Shown here piece by piece: positions 8,174-16,703 of a DNA stretch of 64,000 nucleotides. The stretch's first letter is position 1. Every line of letters starts with the position of its first letter. The stretch lies in contig NZ_JAIQDE010000017.1 of NCBI RefSeq assembly GCF_020037015.1, forward strand, positions 120,498 to 184,497, read 5' to 3'. The notes under the pieces were generated by a model, which saw nothing but the letters and a program-made list of their open reading frames with translations, ran no database searches and was not told where the DNA came from. Made by a program: the position numbers and the translations under genes. This stretch comes from Corallococcus sp. AS-1-6. GTDB lineage: Bacteria > Myxococcota > Myxococcia > Myxococcales > Myxococcaceae.

Positions 8174-8953
8174 ATGAACGTGGATTTCGGACGCACGTCG
8201 TCGGACTACGCGAAGCACCGGGCAGGCTTCCCGGAGGCCTTCTACACACGGCTCGAACAGGACGGCGTGCTCACGCCCGGCCTGCGCGTGCTCGACCTGG
8301 GCACGGGCACCGGCACCGTCGCGCGCAACCTGGCCCGGCGCGGCTGCGACGTCACCGCCCTGGATGTGTCCGCTCCGCAGTTGGAGGCCGCGGCCCGGCT
8401 CGCCCGCGACGAGGGCCTCGCCGTGGACTTCCGTGAGGCGCCCGCGGAGAACACCGGCCTGCCCTCGGGGACCTTCGACCGCGTGTTCGCGGGCCAGTGC
8501 TGGCACTGGTTCGACCGCGCCGCCGCCGCGCGCGAGGTGTTCCGCCTGCTCAAGCCCGGCGGGAAGCTGATCCTCTGCCACTTCGACTGGACCGCCCTGC
8601 CCGGCAACCTGCTGGAGGCCACCGAGGCCCTGGTGGAGCAGTTCAGCCCCCGCGTCCAACTGGCCGTGGACCACTTCGGCCAGGGCGTGGGCCTCTACCC
8701 GCAGTGGTTCCGCGACGTGGGCGTGGCCGGCTTCCAGTCCCTCACGTCCTTCACCTTCGACACGCTCACGCCCTACACCCACGAAGCGTGGCGCGGACGG
8801 ATGCGCGCCAACGCGCGGATCGGCGCCATGCTCGCGCCCGAGCAGGTGGCCCGCTTCGACGCCGCGCTGGCCGCGCTCCTCGCCGCGCGCTTCCCCCAGG
8901 AGCCGATGTCCGTTCCCCACCGCGTGTTCGCGCTCGTCGCGGAGCGCCCGTGA
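8174..8953 (+). CDS. Class I SAM-dependent methyltransferase
   Basis: A 259-residue Rossmann-fold methyltransferase. Motif I is VLDLGTGTGTVA, the acidic ribose-binding position follows in VTALDVS, and the post-II region is FDRVFAGQCWHWFD, typical of the UbiE/Methyltransf_11 group; RLLKPGGKLIL is motif III. ATG 8174 is preceded by GGGGAG at 8161-8166, a good ribosome binding site, so the open frame further upstream is not used. The substrate cannot be told. A cupin gene follows with a 14-base gap. Confidence 0.9.
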   Translation: MNVDFGRTSSDYAKHRAGFPEAFYTRLEQDGVLTPGLRVLDLGTGTGTVARNLARRGCDVTALDVSAPQLEAAARLARDEGLAVDFREAPAENTGLPSGTFDRVFAGQCWHWFDRAAAAREVFRLLKPGGKLILCHFDWTALPGNLLEATEALVEQFSPRVQLAVDHFGQGVGLYPQWFRDVGVAGFQSLTSFTFDTLTPYTHEAWRGRMRANARIGAMLAPEQVARFDAALAALLAARFPQEPMSVPHRVFALVAERP

Positions 8954-8967
8954 AACAGGAGCCCCCC

Positions 8968-9468
8968 ATGGCCTCGCCCCACCTCATCCACGCCGAAGAC
9001 GTTCCCTGGACCGAGCTCGCCCACGGCAGCCGCGTGGCGCTCAAGCGCAAGCAACTGGGCGCCGCCGCGCACGGGCGCAAGCTCGGGTGCAGCCTGGTGG
9101 AGATTCCGCCGGGCCGCCGCTCGTGGCCGCTGCACTACCACCTGGGCAATGAAGAGGCCGTGTACGTGCTGTCCGGCACGGGCTCGCTGCGCCTGGGCAC
9201 GGAGACGCTGCCCGTGCGCGAAGGGGACTACGTCGCGCTGCCGCCGGGCGCGGAGTGCGCGCACCAGCTCATCAACGACGGCCCACAACCGCTGCGCTAC
9301 CTGTGCTTCTCCACCATGGAGGCGCCGGACGTGCTCGTGTACCCGGACTCGAAGAAGGTGGGCGTCTTCGCGGGCGCCGCGCCCGGGGGCGACAAGGCCT
9401 CGCGCACGCTGCACGCGTACCTGCCCCTGGACGCGCAGGTGGATTACTGGGAGGGCGAGGAGCCCTGA
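8968..9468 (+). CDS. Cupin-domain protein
   Basis: A 166-residue single-domain cupin. Motif 1 is seen as WPLHYHLGNEEAVYVLSG with the metal-binding His pair and Glu, followed by G-x-VREGDYVALPPG, and motif 2 has the third His in AECAHQLIND. ATG 8968 has AGGAG six bases upstream; a GTG at 8950 overlapping the methyltransferase stop is the alternative start. The C-terminal part (DVLVYPDSKKVGVF) resembles cupins annotated as auxin-binding or sugar-binding, but the ligand is unknown. Probably co-transcribed with the methyltransferase. Confidence 0.88.
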   Translation: MASPHLIHAEDVPWTELAHGSRVALKRKQLGAAAHGRKLGCSLVEIPPGRRSWPLHYHLGNEEAVYVLSGTGSLRLGTETLPVREGDYVALPPGAECAHQLINDGPQPLRYLCFSTMEAPDVLVYPDSKKVGVFAGAAPGGDKASRTLHAYLPLDAQVDYWEGEEP

Positions 9469-9483
9469 TAGGGTGACCCCGCC

Positions 9484-9984
9484 ATGGCCTCCCTGCTGGA
9501 TGCGCTCGACCGCGAGCGGCTGCTCAAGGACCCCGCCGCCGCGTCCGGGCTCGTCCCGAAGGGCGAGCCTCCCCACGTGTCGCTGCTGCGGCTGTGCGAC
9601 GCGGGCCTGCTCGTGGGCGGGCTCACCGTGGGGTACGGCGTCCGGCCGGATGAGCTGGTGGGCCCGCTCACCGCGGCCATGGGCGGCGCGGCCCGCAGGC
9701 TCAAGGTCGTGGACGTGCGCGAGCGCCCCGCGCTGGAGCTGCACGTCGCGGCGGGCGACGTCACGGAGCGCTGGGAGGTGGAGGACGTGTCCGCGCTCGT
9801 GCACAACCTCAACGACCTGTACCGCGACGCGGCCGACGTGCGCGCGGTGGCGGTGCTGGGGGAGTGGGAGGACTCGCTGCAACTGCTCTGCGTCGAGCGC
9901 CGCGCCCTGGGGCGGCTGTTGCGGCAGCCCTTCTTCGCGCCCCTCAACGCGCGAGGGCTCCAGGACCTGATTCCGTCCCGCTGA
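9484..9984 (+). CDS. Conserved hypothetical protein
   Basis: A 166-residue soluble protein with no recognised domain. It has alternating hydrophobic strands (LLVGGLTVGYG, RLKVVDVRERPALELHV, ADVRAVAVLGEW) that suggest an alpha/beta fold, and no signal peptide or membrane segment. It starts 15 bases after the cupin stop and is likely the last gene of the methyltransferase-cupin unit. The next gene begins about 50 bases downstream. Confidence 0.65.
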   Translation: MASLLDALDRERLLKDPAAASGLVPKGEPPHVSLLRLCDAGLLVGGLTVGYGVRPDELVGPLTAAMGGAARRLKVVDVRERPALELHVAAGDVTERWEVEDVSALVHNLNDLYRDAADVRAVAVLGEWEDSLQLLCVERRALGRLLRQPFFAPLNARGLQDLIPSR

Positions 9985-10034
9985 AGCCGGGGGCCACCCT
10001 CGACCCCGGACGGCCGGTGGGGCACCATGGGGGC

Positions 10035-12410
10035 ATGCGCATCACGCTGGCTCTCATCGTTGGATTGCTCCTGGCGCAGGTCGCTCGCGCGGAGCCGGAT
10101 TCCTTTGACCTGGGCACCGGACGCGACGGCGCGCTCAACCTCGCCACGGGGCAGGGCGTCGCACTGAGCGAGCACGCCCCGCTGGGAAAGAGCGTCGCGG
10201 CGGGGGGGCTGGAGCTGGCCGTGTCCGGCCTCAAGCTTGCCGCCGGCGACCTGGTGATGATCCACGAGAGCACCGGCCTGTCCTCCGCGCCTGACGTGGG
10301 CAACACGAAGCCCGTGTCGCTGGTGGGGTCGGTCACGGTGGGGCGCTGGGAGCTGGCGCGGGTGGAGAAGGTGTCGGCCACCACGCCCGCCGTCCTCACG
10401 CTGACCGCGCCGCTGCGCTACGCGTACGCCACGGGGCGCGCCCAGGTGGTGCGCGTGGCCGAGTACTCCGACGTCACCCTCCAGGAGGGCGCGCGGCTCA
10501 CCGTGACGCCGTGGAACGGCCGGTCCGGCGGCATCCTCGCGATGCTGGTGAGCGGGAAGGTGGTCAACGATGGCCGCATCGACGCGGATGGCCTGGGCTA
10601 CCAGGGCGGCGTCTTCCAGCCTGACACCGCCGACCTGACGGGCTGCACGGCGATGGAGCTGGAGCAGGGCAAGGGCGGCGCCGAGCGCGGCGAGGGCGTG
10701 GCGGGCACGGTGTCCCGGACCGGGCTCGCCAGCGGGCGCGGCAACCTGACCAACGGCGGTGGCGGCGGCATCTGCGCGGCGGCCGGCGGTGGCGGTGGCG
10801 GACACGGCGGGGTGGGCGGTTTCGGTGGGCGCACGTCCGCGGGGGACGGCGCGCGCGACCAGGGCGGGGTGGGCGGCGCGCCGCTGAGCTACTCCCTCTT
10901 CGAGCGCTTCACGTTCGGCGGTGGCGGTGGCGCGGGGCAGGGCTTCGACACGGCCGGCTCCAACGGCGCCGCGGGCGGCGGCGTGGTGTTCATCCGCGCC
11001 AGCGCGTTCGACGGCAGGGGCGTCTACAGCGCCTCGGGCTCGACCGCGGGGGCGTCCGCGGGCAACGACGGCGCGGGCGGTGGCGGCGCGGGCGGCGCGG
11101 TGGTGCTGCGCGCGGTGGAGTTCGTGAACTGCGGCGGGGTGGAGGCGCGGGGCGGCGCGGGCGGCAACACCCTGATGGACAAGCAGCCCTTCGGGCCGGG
11201 CGGGGGTGGCGCCGGGGGCCGCATCCTGCTCGAGGGCAAGAGCATCGCGTGCGCGCCCAACGCGAGCGCGGGCAGCGCGGGCGTGTCCGGCTATCCGGGC
11301 GCGGGTTCGTACGGCGCGGGGCCGGCCTCCGCGACGTCGGATGGCGGCACGCCCCCGGCCGGCACGTCCACCGGGACGGTGGATCAGGTGGTCCAGTCCT
11401 TCCAGGTGCCCGTCACGCCCGCCATCACGGCGCCCGTGTCGGGCGAGGCCTCCACCACCACGCGCCCGCGCTTCGAGGGGACCGCGGGCACGACCGGCCC
11501 TATCGTCCACCTCGTCGTGGATGGGCGGGAGATTGGCGCGGTGGTGCCGGGCTCGGACGGCCGCTTCACCTTCGACCCCTCCACGCCGCTGAGCGCGGGC
11601 GCGCACGACGTCGTCGCGTGGGCGGAGGCGCTGGGCGTGGCGAGCAAGGCCTCCACGCCGGTGCGCTTCAGCACGCCCGCGGTGGTGCTCGCGGACGGCG
11701 GCGTCGTGCAGATGGCCGTGCTGGTGGTGCCCTCGAACGGGGACACCGTGGGGCCCACGCCGCTGTTCGCCGGCACCGCGCCCAACGGCGTGAACGTGGG
11801 CGTGGTCATCGACGACGGGCCGGACATCCTCGTGCCGTTGGACCTGCTGGGGCGCTTCCGCTACCAGGTGCCGGACTCCGCGCCGCTGGGCGTGGGGCCG
11901 CACAAGGTCACGGTGCACTCGCACAACGAGGCGGGGGATGACGGGCCGTACTCCGACGTCGTGGGCTTCGAGGTGGTGGTGGCCGGCGCGGACGGCGGCA
12001 CCGACGCGGGCACGGTGGATCCGGCGACGCCCATGGTGCTCGTGCCCGAGGAGGGCGCCACGGTGGATCCGGCTTTCATGTTCGTGGGCGTGGCGCTGCC
12101 CGGCACGTCCGTGAGGCTGGAGCTGGACGGCGCGGCGCTCGCGACCGCCACCGCGGACGCGGAGGGCGTCTTCCGCCACGTGCTGACGGCGGACACCGCG
12201 CTGGCGACGGGGGCGCACAAGGTCGTCGCGCAGGTGGTGACGGCGCAGGGCGAGGCGGGGCCGCGCTCACCGGAGGTGGGCTTCCAGGTGCGAGGCCCCA
12301 CGGACCTGGACGTGGGCTGCGGCTGCGGGTCCGCGCCCGCGGGGATGATCAGCCTCTGGGCGCTGGTGGGCCTGGGCGCCCTGGCGCGCCGCCGCCGTTC
12401 GTCGAGCTGA
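10035..12410 (+). CDS. AgmC-like Ig-repeat surface protein with MYXO-CTERM tail
   Basis: A 791-residue exported protein. It has a signal peptide (MRITLALIVGLLLAQVARA), a beta-rich region to about residue 210, and a strongly Gly-rich segment about 230-430 with GGGGGG runs and beta-helix-like repeats. Three Ig-like or big-domain repeats then follow, each with a pattern like PxFxGTAxxGxxVxxxxDGxxxG (about 455-550, 560-650 and 660-765). The tail is a GCGCGSAP cysteine motif, a hydrophobic helix and ARRRRSSS, the MYXO-CTERM sorting signal that links proteins to the myxobacterial surface. The architecture resembles the gliding-motility protein AgmC; a role in motility is inferred only. Confidence 0.82.
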   Translation: MRITLALIVGLLLAQVARAEPDSFDLGTGRDGALNLATGQGVALSEHAPLGKSVAAGGLELAVSGLKLAAGDLVMIHESTGLSSAPDVGNTKPVSLVGSVTVGRWELARVEKVSATTPAVLTLTAPLRYAYATGRAQVVRVAEYSDVTLQEGARLTVTPWNGRSGGILAMLVSGKVVNDGRIDADGLGYQGGVFQPDTADLTGCTAMELEQGKGGAERGEGVAGTVSRTGLASGRGNLTNGGGGGICAAAGGGGGGHGGVGGFGGRTSAGDGARDQGGVGGAPLSYSLFERFTFGGGGGAGQGFDTAGSNGAAGGGVVFIRASAFDGRGVYSASGSTAGASAGNDGAGGGGAGGAVVLRAVEFVNCGGVEARGGAGGNTLMDKQPFGPGGGGAGGRILLEGKSIACAPNASAGSAGVSGYPGAGSYGAGPASATSDGGTPPAGTSTGTVDQVVQSFQVPVTPAITAPVSGEASTTTRPRFEGTAGTTGPIVHLVVDGREIGAVVPGSDGRFTFDPSTPLSAGAHDVVAWAEALGVASKASTPVRFSTPAVVLADGGVVQMAVLVVPSNGDTVGPTPLFAGTAPNGVNVGVVIDDGPDILVPLDLLGRFRYQVPDSAPLGVGPHKVTVHSHNEAGDDGPYSDVVGFEVVVAGADGGTDAGTVDPATPMVLVPEEGATVDPAFMFVGVALPGTSVRLELDGAALATATADAEGVFRHVLTADTALATGAHKVVAQVVTAQGEAGPRSPEVGFQVRGPTDLDVGCGCGSAPAGMISLWALVGLGALARRRRSSS

Positions 12411-12418
12411 CAGGGGCA

Positions 12419-12447
12419 GGGCGCGGTGCCTCGCGGGCGCCGCGCCC
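12419..12447. terminator. Bidirectional terminator
   Basis: GGGCGCGGTGCC at 12419-12430 pairs with GGCGCCGCGCCC at 12436-12447 (one G-T wobble) around a five-base loop. It lies exactly between the convergent surface-protein and DUSAM genes. Confidence 0.75.
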
Positions 12448-12452
12448 GGCCA

Positions 12453-12830
12453 TCAGCCCTCGTCCAGGGCTTCGAGTTGAATTCGCGCGATGTCGCGGTA
12501 GAGCGGCACCACTTCGTCCTCCACGATGTCGCGAAGCACCTGCCGCGCGCCGTCCACGTCGCTCGCCTCCTGCAGCCGCGTCGCTTCGCTGAGGGCGCGT
12601 GACAACCGGTGAGACCCATCCCGGATGCGCCTTGCAACCTCAGTGAGCAGCGTCGCGGCGCTTGCCTCGCCATGGAGCGCCCGCTCGACGTCCGCTGCTG
12701 GAATGCCGACCTGGGGGCCGGTGCGCTCGAGGATGGCACGCGACTCGGCGGTGAGCTTGAACGGCTCCCCGTCCGAGACGCGACGCGAGAGGTCCCGAAC
12801 GTCGTCCCAGTTCAATTCCTGCTCGTCCAT
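12453..12830 (-). CDS. DUSAM-domain protein, candidate immunity partner of the adjacent lipoprotein
   Basis: A 125-residue protein that is a complete DUSAM domain, a roughly 110-residue module described from Myxococcus where it is often fused to sigma-54 activators. Typical features are NWDDVRDLSRRV at the start, ESRAILERTGPQVGI, the central TLLTEVARRIRDGSHRLSRAL and the end VEDEVVPLYRDIARIQLE. It is all-helical and cytoplasmic. It starts nine bases after the stop of an upstream Cys-rich lipoprotein on the same strand, so the two form a bicistron. The immunity role is inference from this pairing. Confidence 0.82.
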   Translation of the reverse strand: MDEQELNWDDVRDLSRRVSDGEPFKLTAESRAILERTGPQVGIPAADVERALHGEASAATLLTEVARRIRDGSHRLSRALSEATRLQEASDVDGARQVLRDIVEDEVVPLYRDIARIQLEALDEG

Positions 12831-12839
12831 GGGGCTCTC

Positions 12840-13226
12840 CTAGTTGCGGCGGGGGCGGCAGAGGTCGAAGGGCCACTGTTTCTGGCCCTCGCAGTATCGC
12901 AGGCAGGCGTAACAGTCCCCCAACCAGCGGGGCTTCTTCGAGTCCTTGCACTGCACGTAGCGGTCAATGCAGTGCTGTCGCCATCCCTCGTTCGGCTCAT
13001 CCAGTTCCTTGAGCGTGGCGCCGACCGCTGCTGCTCCGATCGCCGCGGTGCCCACGAGGGCGGCGGCCTCGGCGTCCGTGAGTCCACAAGCGGCCGGGTT
13101 GCCCGGGTGTGCCTCCACGCAGCACGTCTCGCTGTCGATGCACGTCGCGGTCGCGCAGCCCGTTGTCAACACGCTGCACAGCGCCAGCGCGAGCCATGAA
13201 CGCCAGGGGATGGACTCCATGTTCAT
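12840..13226 (-). CDS. Cys-rich lipoprotein, candidate polymorphic toxin
   Basis: A 128-residue lipoprotein from ATG 13226 (another ATG at 13220). A signal ending in the lipobox LTTGC is followed by a Cys-rich stretch (CIDSETCCVEAHPGNPAAC), an Ala-rich hydrophobic helix (AAALVGTAAIGAAAVGATL) and a compact C-terminal cassette with six regularly spaced cysteines, including LGDCYACLRYCEGQ and WPFDLC. Similar short Cys-rich cassettes end several myxobacterial lipoproteins, among them self-identity toxin candidates moved by outer-membrane exchange. The toxin role is a hypothesis based on the lipobox, compact C-terminus and tightly linked small cytoplasmic gene. Confidence 0.65.
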   Translation of the reverse strand: MNMESIPWRSWLALALCSVLTTGCATATCIDSETCCVEAHPGNPAACGLTDAEAAALVGTAAIGAAAVGATLKELDEPNEGWRQHCIDRYVQCKDSKKPRWLGDCYACLRYCEGQKQWPFDLCRPRRN

Positions 13227-13343
13227 CAAGAAATCCCAAGACAGCGCAGGCCCTCCAGGCGTCCGGCCGGGTCGGCGGGCGCGGCGGGGCGGGGGCCGTT
13301 ATCTACCCGCGCTCGAAGGCGTCCCGGCTCCCGGGACGACAGG

Positions 13344-14597
13344 GTGGCGCGCGTGACGACGGACGTGTCCTCGGAAGAAGCTCCCTCCCGGCGGGCCCGG
13401 CGCCGGGCCCGGGCCCCGGCCTGGCGGTGGATGGTGTCCCTGCTGCTGGGGTTGGGCCTGCCCGTCGCGCTGCACGTCTACATTGGCCTGCGCCTCTTCA
13501 CCGCGCCCGGCTGGCCCGCCCCCTGGGCCGCCGTGGGCTGGGGGCTGCTGGGCCTCTGCTTCCTCGTCCTGCTGGCGGGGTTCCGCGCCGCCTCGCGCCG
13601 GAGCGAGGCCTCCGGCTTCACCCGCGTCATCCAGTGGGGCGCGTACCTCTGGCTGGGCGCGTTCGGCGTGTTCCTCACCGCGGTGCTCGCCTCGGACGTC
13701 GTGGGCGCCGCGCTGTCGCTGTCCGGCGCCGTCACGGACATGCACGCGCTCGCCCGGGGCCGCGCGGCCGCCGTGCTGGGCACCGCCGTGCCCGCCGTGG
13801 CCTTCGCCTTCGTCACCGCGCGCGGCAGGGCCCGCGTGGAGCGCACCACCGTGGCCCTGAAGGACCTGGGCCCGGGACTGGAGGGCCTCCGCGTCGTGCA
13901 GTTGTCCGACGTGCACGTGGGCCCCACCCTGGACGGCGTGTGGCTCCAGCGCGTGGTGGACCAGGTCAACGCCCTGGCGCCGGACCTCGTCGCCATCACC
14001 GGCGACCTGGTGGACGGCTCCGTGGACGCGCTGCGCGACCAGATGACGCCGCTCGCGTCCCTCAAGGCCCCGCTGGGCGTCTACTACGTCACCGGGAACC
14101 ACGAGTTCTACCACGGCGCCCGCGCCTGGATGGCCGAGGTCTCCCGGCTGGGCATCACCGTCCTCACCAACGAGCACCGCGTCGTGGAGCGCGGCGGCGC
14201 GAGGCTCGTCGTCGCGGGCGTCACCGACCACGACGCCGGCCACATGGATCCACCCCTGGCCAGCCGCCCCGACCTCGCGCTCGCCGGTGCCCCGCCGGAC
14301 GTGCCCCGCCTGCTGCTGGCCCACCAGCCCCGCACCGCCCTGTCCCTCCAGGGCCTGCGCGTGGACCTCCAGTTGTCCGGCCACACCCACGGCGGGCAGA
14401 TCTTCCCCTTCATGTTCTTCGTGAAGCTCCAGCAGCCCGTCGTCCAGGGCCTGGCCACCGTCGCCGGGACCCGGGTCTATACGCACCGCGGCACCGGCTA
14501 CTGGGGGCCCCCCCTGCGCCTGGGCCCCGCTCCGGAGATCGCATCCCTCACCCTGGTAGGAGCTCCCCGTTCTGACGGTGATTCAAGCCAAGCTTGA
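13344..14597 (+). CDS. Membrane-anchored metallophosphoesterase (YkuE-like)
   Basis: A 417-residue protein with a basic N-terminus and four hydrophobic helices (about residues 28-50, 58-80, 95-118 and 132-155), then a calcineurin-like phosphoesterase domain from about 180. All metal-binding motifs are there: DVHVG in QLSDVHVG, GDLVDG, GNHEF, AHQP and GHTHGG. The family hydrolyses phosphoesters, including lipid-linked ones, with two divalent metals. The start is a GTG at 13344; a GTG three codons later is possible. A paralogue lies at 30890-31798. Confidence 0.92.
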   Translation: MARVTTDVSSEEAPSRRARRRARAPAWRWMVSLLLGLGLPVALHVYIGLRLFTAPGWPAPWAAVGWGLLGLCFLVLLAGFRAASRRSEASGFTRVIQWGAYLWLGAFGVFLTAVLASDVVGAALSLSGAVTDMHALARGRAAAVLGTAVPAVAFAFVTARGRARVERTTVALKDLGPGLEGLRVVQLSDVHVGPTLDGVWLQRVVDQVNALAPDLVAITGDLVDGSVDALRDQMTPLASLKAPLGVYYVTGNHEFYHGARAWMAEVSRLGITVLTNEHRVVERGGARLVVAGVTDHDAGHMDPPLASRPDLALAGAPPDVPRLLLAHQPRTALSLQGLRVDLQLSGHTHGGQIFPFMFFVKLQQPVVQGLATVAGTRVYTHRGTGYWGPPLRLGPAPEIASLTLVGAPRSDGDSSQA

Positions 14598-15148
14598 TAT
14601 TTCCGTTCTTGCTGCTTATTGTTCGGGACGTGGCCACCGCACCGTCTTCCCTCCTTGTCCCGGAATTCGCTTTCAGCCGTCCCACGGTGCCCGGGGTGCC
14701 GGGTGCGCGGCGCGGGACCCGGGTCCCGGCCGCATCGCCCCGGACGGGGAAGGCGGCGCCGGTGCTGCTGGTGGTCTCCGAGGCCCCCGAGGTCCGGCTG
14801 GCGGTGGCGCGTGAGGTGGGGCTGGCGTGCCGGGTGGTGACGGCGCTGGGGGCGACGTCGGCGGACCGGCGGCTGGACATGGGCGTGGCGGTGGACGGGC
14901 TGGTGCTGGACCTGGACGCGGATCGCCGCGTCGTGAGCGACTTCCTCTGCCGTCTGGTGGACCGGGGCTTCCACGGTCCGCGCATCCTCCTGTCCTCCGG
15001 TTTCCGTCCCGAGGCGAGCGCCACCTTCCTGACGGCCTGTGACACCCACTTCGCACTCGGCCGGCCCTGGCGGGCCGGTGAGCTGCGCACGCTCCTGGAG
15101 AGGGTCCTTGGGGTCTCCCACCTCGCTCAATCCGCAAGCCGTCCGTGA
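14594..15148 (+). CDS. Receiver-like (pseudo-receiver) protein
   Basis: The frame codes for up to 184 residues; the C-terminal 130 form a receiver-like alpha/beta fold. The acidic pocket is degenerate (VVSEAPE instead of the usual DD pair), the phosphoacceptor position is in LVLDLDAD, the conserved Ser/Thr is in LLSSGF, and the Lys is replaced by Arg (LGRPW). Phosphorylation may therefore be lost. The first codon of the frame is a TTG at 14594 without a ribosome binding site, so the true start is probably further in. The end overlaps or adjoins the next gene. Confidence 0.6.
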   Translation: MIFPFLLLIVRDVATAPSSLLVPEFAFSRPTVPGVPGARRGTRVPAASPRTGKAAPVLLVVSEAPEVRLAVAREVGLACRVVTALGATSADRRLDMGVAVDGLVLDLDADRRVVSDFLCRLVDRGFHGPRILLSSGFRPEASATFLTACDTHFALGRPWRAGELRTLLERVLGVSHLAQSASRP

Positions 15149-15191
15149 GTCCCGCCGTGACGCTCCCCGCCTGGCGCCGTTGACGGCGCGG

Positions 15192-15932
15192 GTGGCGGAC
15201 GCGGGCCACGGGCTGTTCACCGGCATCGCCGGGGCGTCCGCGGGCGCCGCGCGCAGCGCGTACCTGGCGCTGGTGCTCTTCGCCAGCGGCATGGCCCGCT
15301 GCGCGACGGGGCGCTCGCGGGACGGGCTGCCGCAGCTCAAGCGCTGCCTGTTCCGCGTGGCGCAGGTGCCGGTGGACCTGGTGCTGATGCTGGGCGGGCG
15401 CGTGCTGTCCGCCGTGCAGGTGGTGTCGGGCCTGGAGCCCGTGGGCCGCCGGCTGACGGACGCGGAGGTGGACCGGCTGCGTCCCATCTTCGGCGACAGC
15501 CTGGACTACCGCTGCGTGCGCGTGAAGGAAGGCGCCCTGGGCCTGCTGGGCCTGCCGGGCCGCGCGTTCGCCCACGGGGACGTCCTCTTCATCCCGCCCG
15601 GCTACGGCGCGGTGGGCTTCCGGCTGCTGGTGCACGAGCTCACGCACGTGTGGCAGCACCAGCACGGCGGCACGGGCTACCTGAGCGGCGCGCTCGCGGC
15701 CCAGTACCTGGGGGACGGCTACGACTGGCGCAAGGCCGTGGGCCACCGGCGCTGGGCGGAGCTCAACCCGGAGCAGCAGGCCCAGTTCATCGAGGACGCC
15801 GCCGACGCGCAGCTCATCCCCCACGTGGGCCGCCCCACGCCCCAGCAGCGGCTGCGCGGCTGGAGCGACGCCGCCCTGTGCCTGCTGGACGAGGCCCTGG
15901 ACTGCCTCTACGCCGGACGGGGCGCCCCCTAG
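15192..15932 (+). CDS. DUF4157-like HExxH metallopeptidase-fold protein
   Basis: The frame is open from 15039, but that part overlaps the preceding gene by 110 bases, so I place the start at GTG 15192 (TTG 15180 and GTG 15039 are alternatives), giving 246 residues. Two hydrophobic stretches near the N-terminus are followed by a DUF4157/eCIS-core-type domain with GFRLLVHELTHVWQHQHGG, a complete zinc HExxH motif. A downstream FIEDAADA could supply a further ligand. Members of this family occur near extracellular contractile injection systems and as secreted proteins in myxobacteria; no such system is in the window. Confidence 0.72.
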   Translation: MADAGHGLFTGIAGASAGAARSAYLALVLFASGMARCATGRSRDGLPQLKRCLFRVAQVPVDLVLMLGGRVLSAVQVVSGLEPVGRRLTDAEVDRLRPIFGDSLDYRCVRVKEGALGLLGLPGRAFAHGDVLFIPPGYGAVGFRLLVHELTHVWQHQHGGTGYLSGALAAQYLGDGYDWRKAVGHRRWAELNPEQQAQFIEDAADAQLIPHVGRPTPQQRLRGWSDAALCLLDEALDCLYAGRGAP

Positions 15933-16196
15933 GGCCTTCCCCCAGGCGGCCCGGCGCAACCCCGGGCCCCGAACCCGGACAATCCCCCAGGACTCCCAGG
16001 ACGCGTGTGTCGTTTCATGTGGGCTAATGGACCCGTGAACGGCGCGCTTCCCGTGGACGGGGGAATGCGGGACTACCTGCCATATAGGGATGGGCCCGGG
16101 TGACGTGGCGGGTTATAACGACCTCTGAACCGTTCCGGCGGTGGCGGGGTCGCGAGCCTTGCGGCCACCCCACCGGACGTCACGTGCAAGGTTGAT

Positions 16197-16670
16197 GTGG
16201 TGAAAACCCACCCCCGAGGTCGTCTCGCATCCGGCCGCGTCCGGAAGAAGCCCCGTGTGGCGCCCGCGTCGGCGGCGGCGCTGTCGCGGCGGCAGTTGGA
16301 GCGCAAGCTGGCGGTCAGCGTGGGGGCGGCGGCCCGGGCCGCGCGGCTGCGGGCTGGCCTCACGCAGGCGGACGTGGCGGATCGCGTCGGCATCGCGTCG
16401 GAGGTCTACGGCCGGCTGGAGCGGGGCAAGATGATGCCCAGCGTGCCCACGCTGTTCCGCCTGTGCCTGGCGCTGCAGTTGTCCGCGGACGCGTCCCTGG
16501 GGCTGGCCCTGGCGGCGGCGGCGGGCGCGGGGCTGTGGGAGGAGGACTCCACGGACAAGGACGACCTGCCGGAGATGCGCCGCCTGTTGCGCGCGGTGCG
16601 CCGGCTGCCGCGCCCCCAGCTCAAGCTGATGAGCCTGGTGGCCAGCGCCATCCTGCCCACGCGCCGGTAG
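16197..16670 (+). CDS. XRE-family helix-turn-helix regulator
   Basis: A 157-residue DNA-binding protein. A basic, Ala-rich leader of about 38 residues precedes the XRE helix-turn-helix at roughly 45-100: ARLRAGLTQADVADRVGIASEVYGRLERG, then SVPTLFRLCLAL. The C-terminal part is helical (PEMRRLLRAVRRLPRPQLKLM) and may mediate dimerisation. The start is a pair of adjacent GTG codons (16197 or 16200) inside a GATGTGGTG context. A 264-bp spacer upstream suggests its own promoter. Its targets are unknown. Confidence 0.85.
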   Translation: MVKTHPRGRLASGRVRKKPRVAPASAAALSRRQLERKLAVSVGAAARAARLRAGLTQADVADRVGIASEVYGRLERGKMMPSVPTLFRLCLALQLSADASLGLALAAAAGAGLWEEDSTDKDDLPEMRRLLRAVRRLPRPQLKLMSLVASAILPTRR

Positions 16671-16703
16671 GGGCCTCCCGGCTCCGGCGGCGGCTCTTGG
16701 GGC

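Noticed and set aside
9444..12218. A 924-codon open frame antisense to the AgmC-like gene
   Set aside because: His/Arg/Ala-rich composition typical of antisense frames in high-GC DNA, no ribosome binding site, no domain, and a clear real gene on the other strand.
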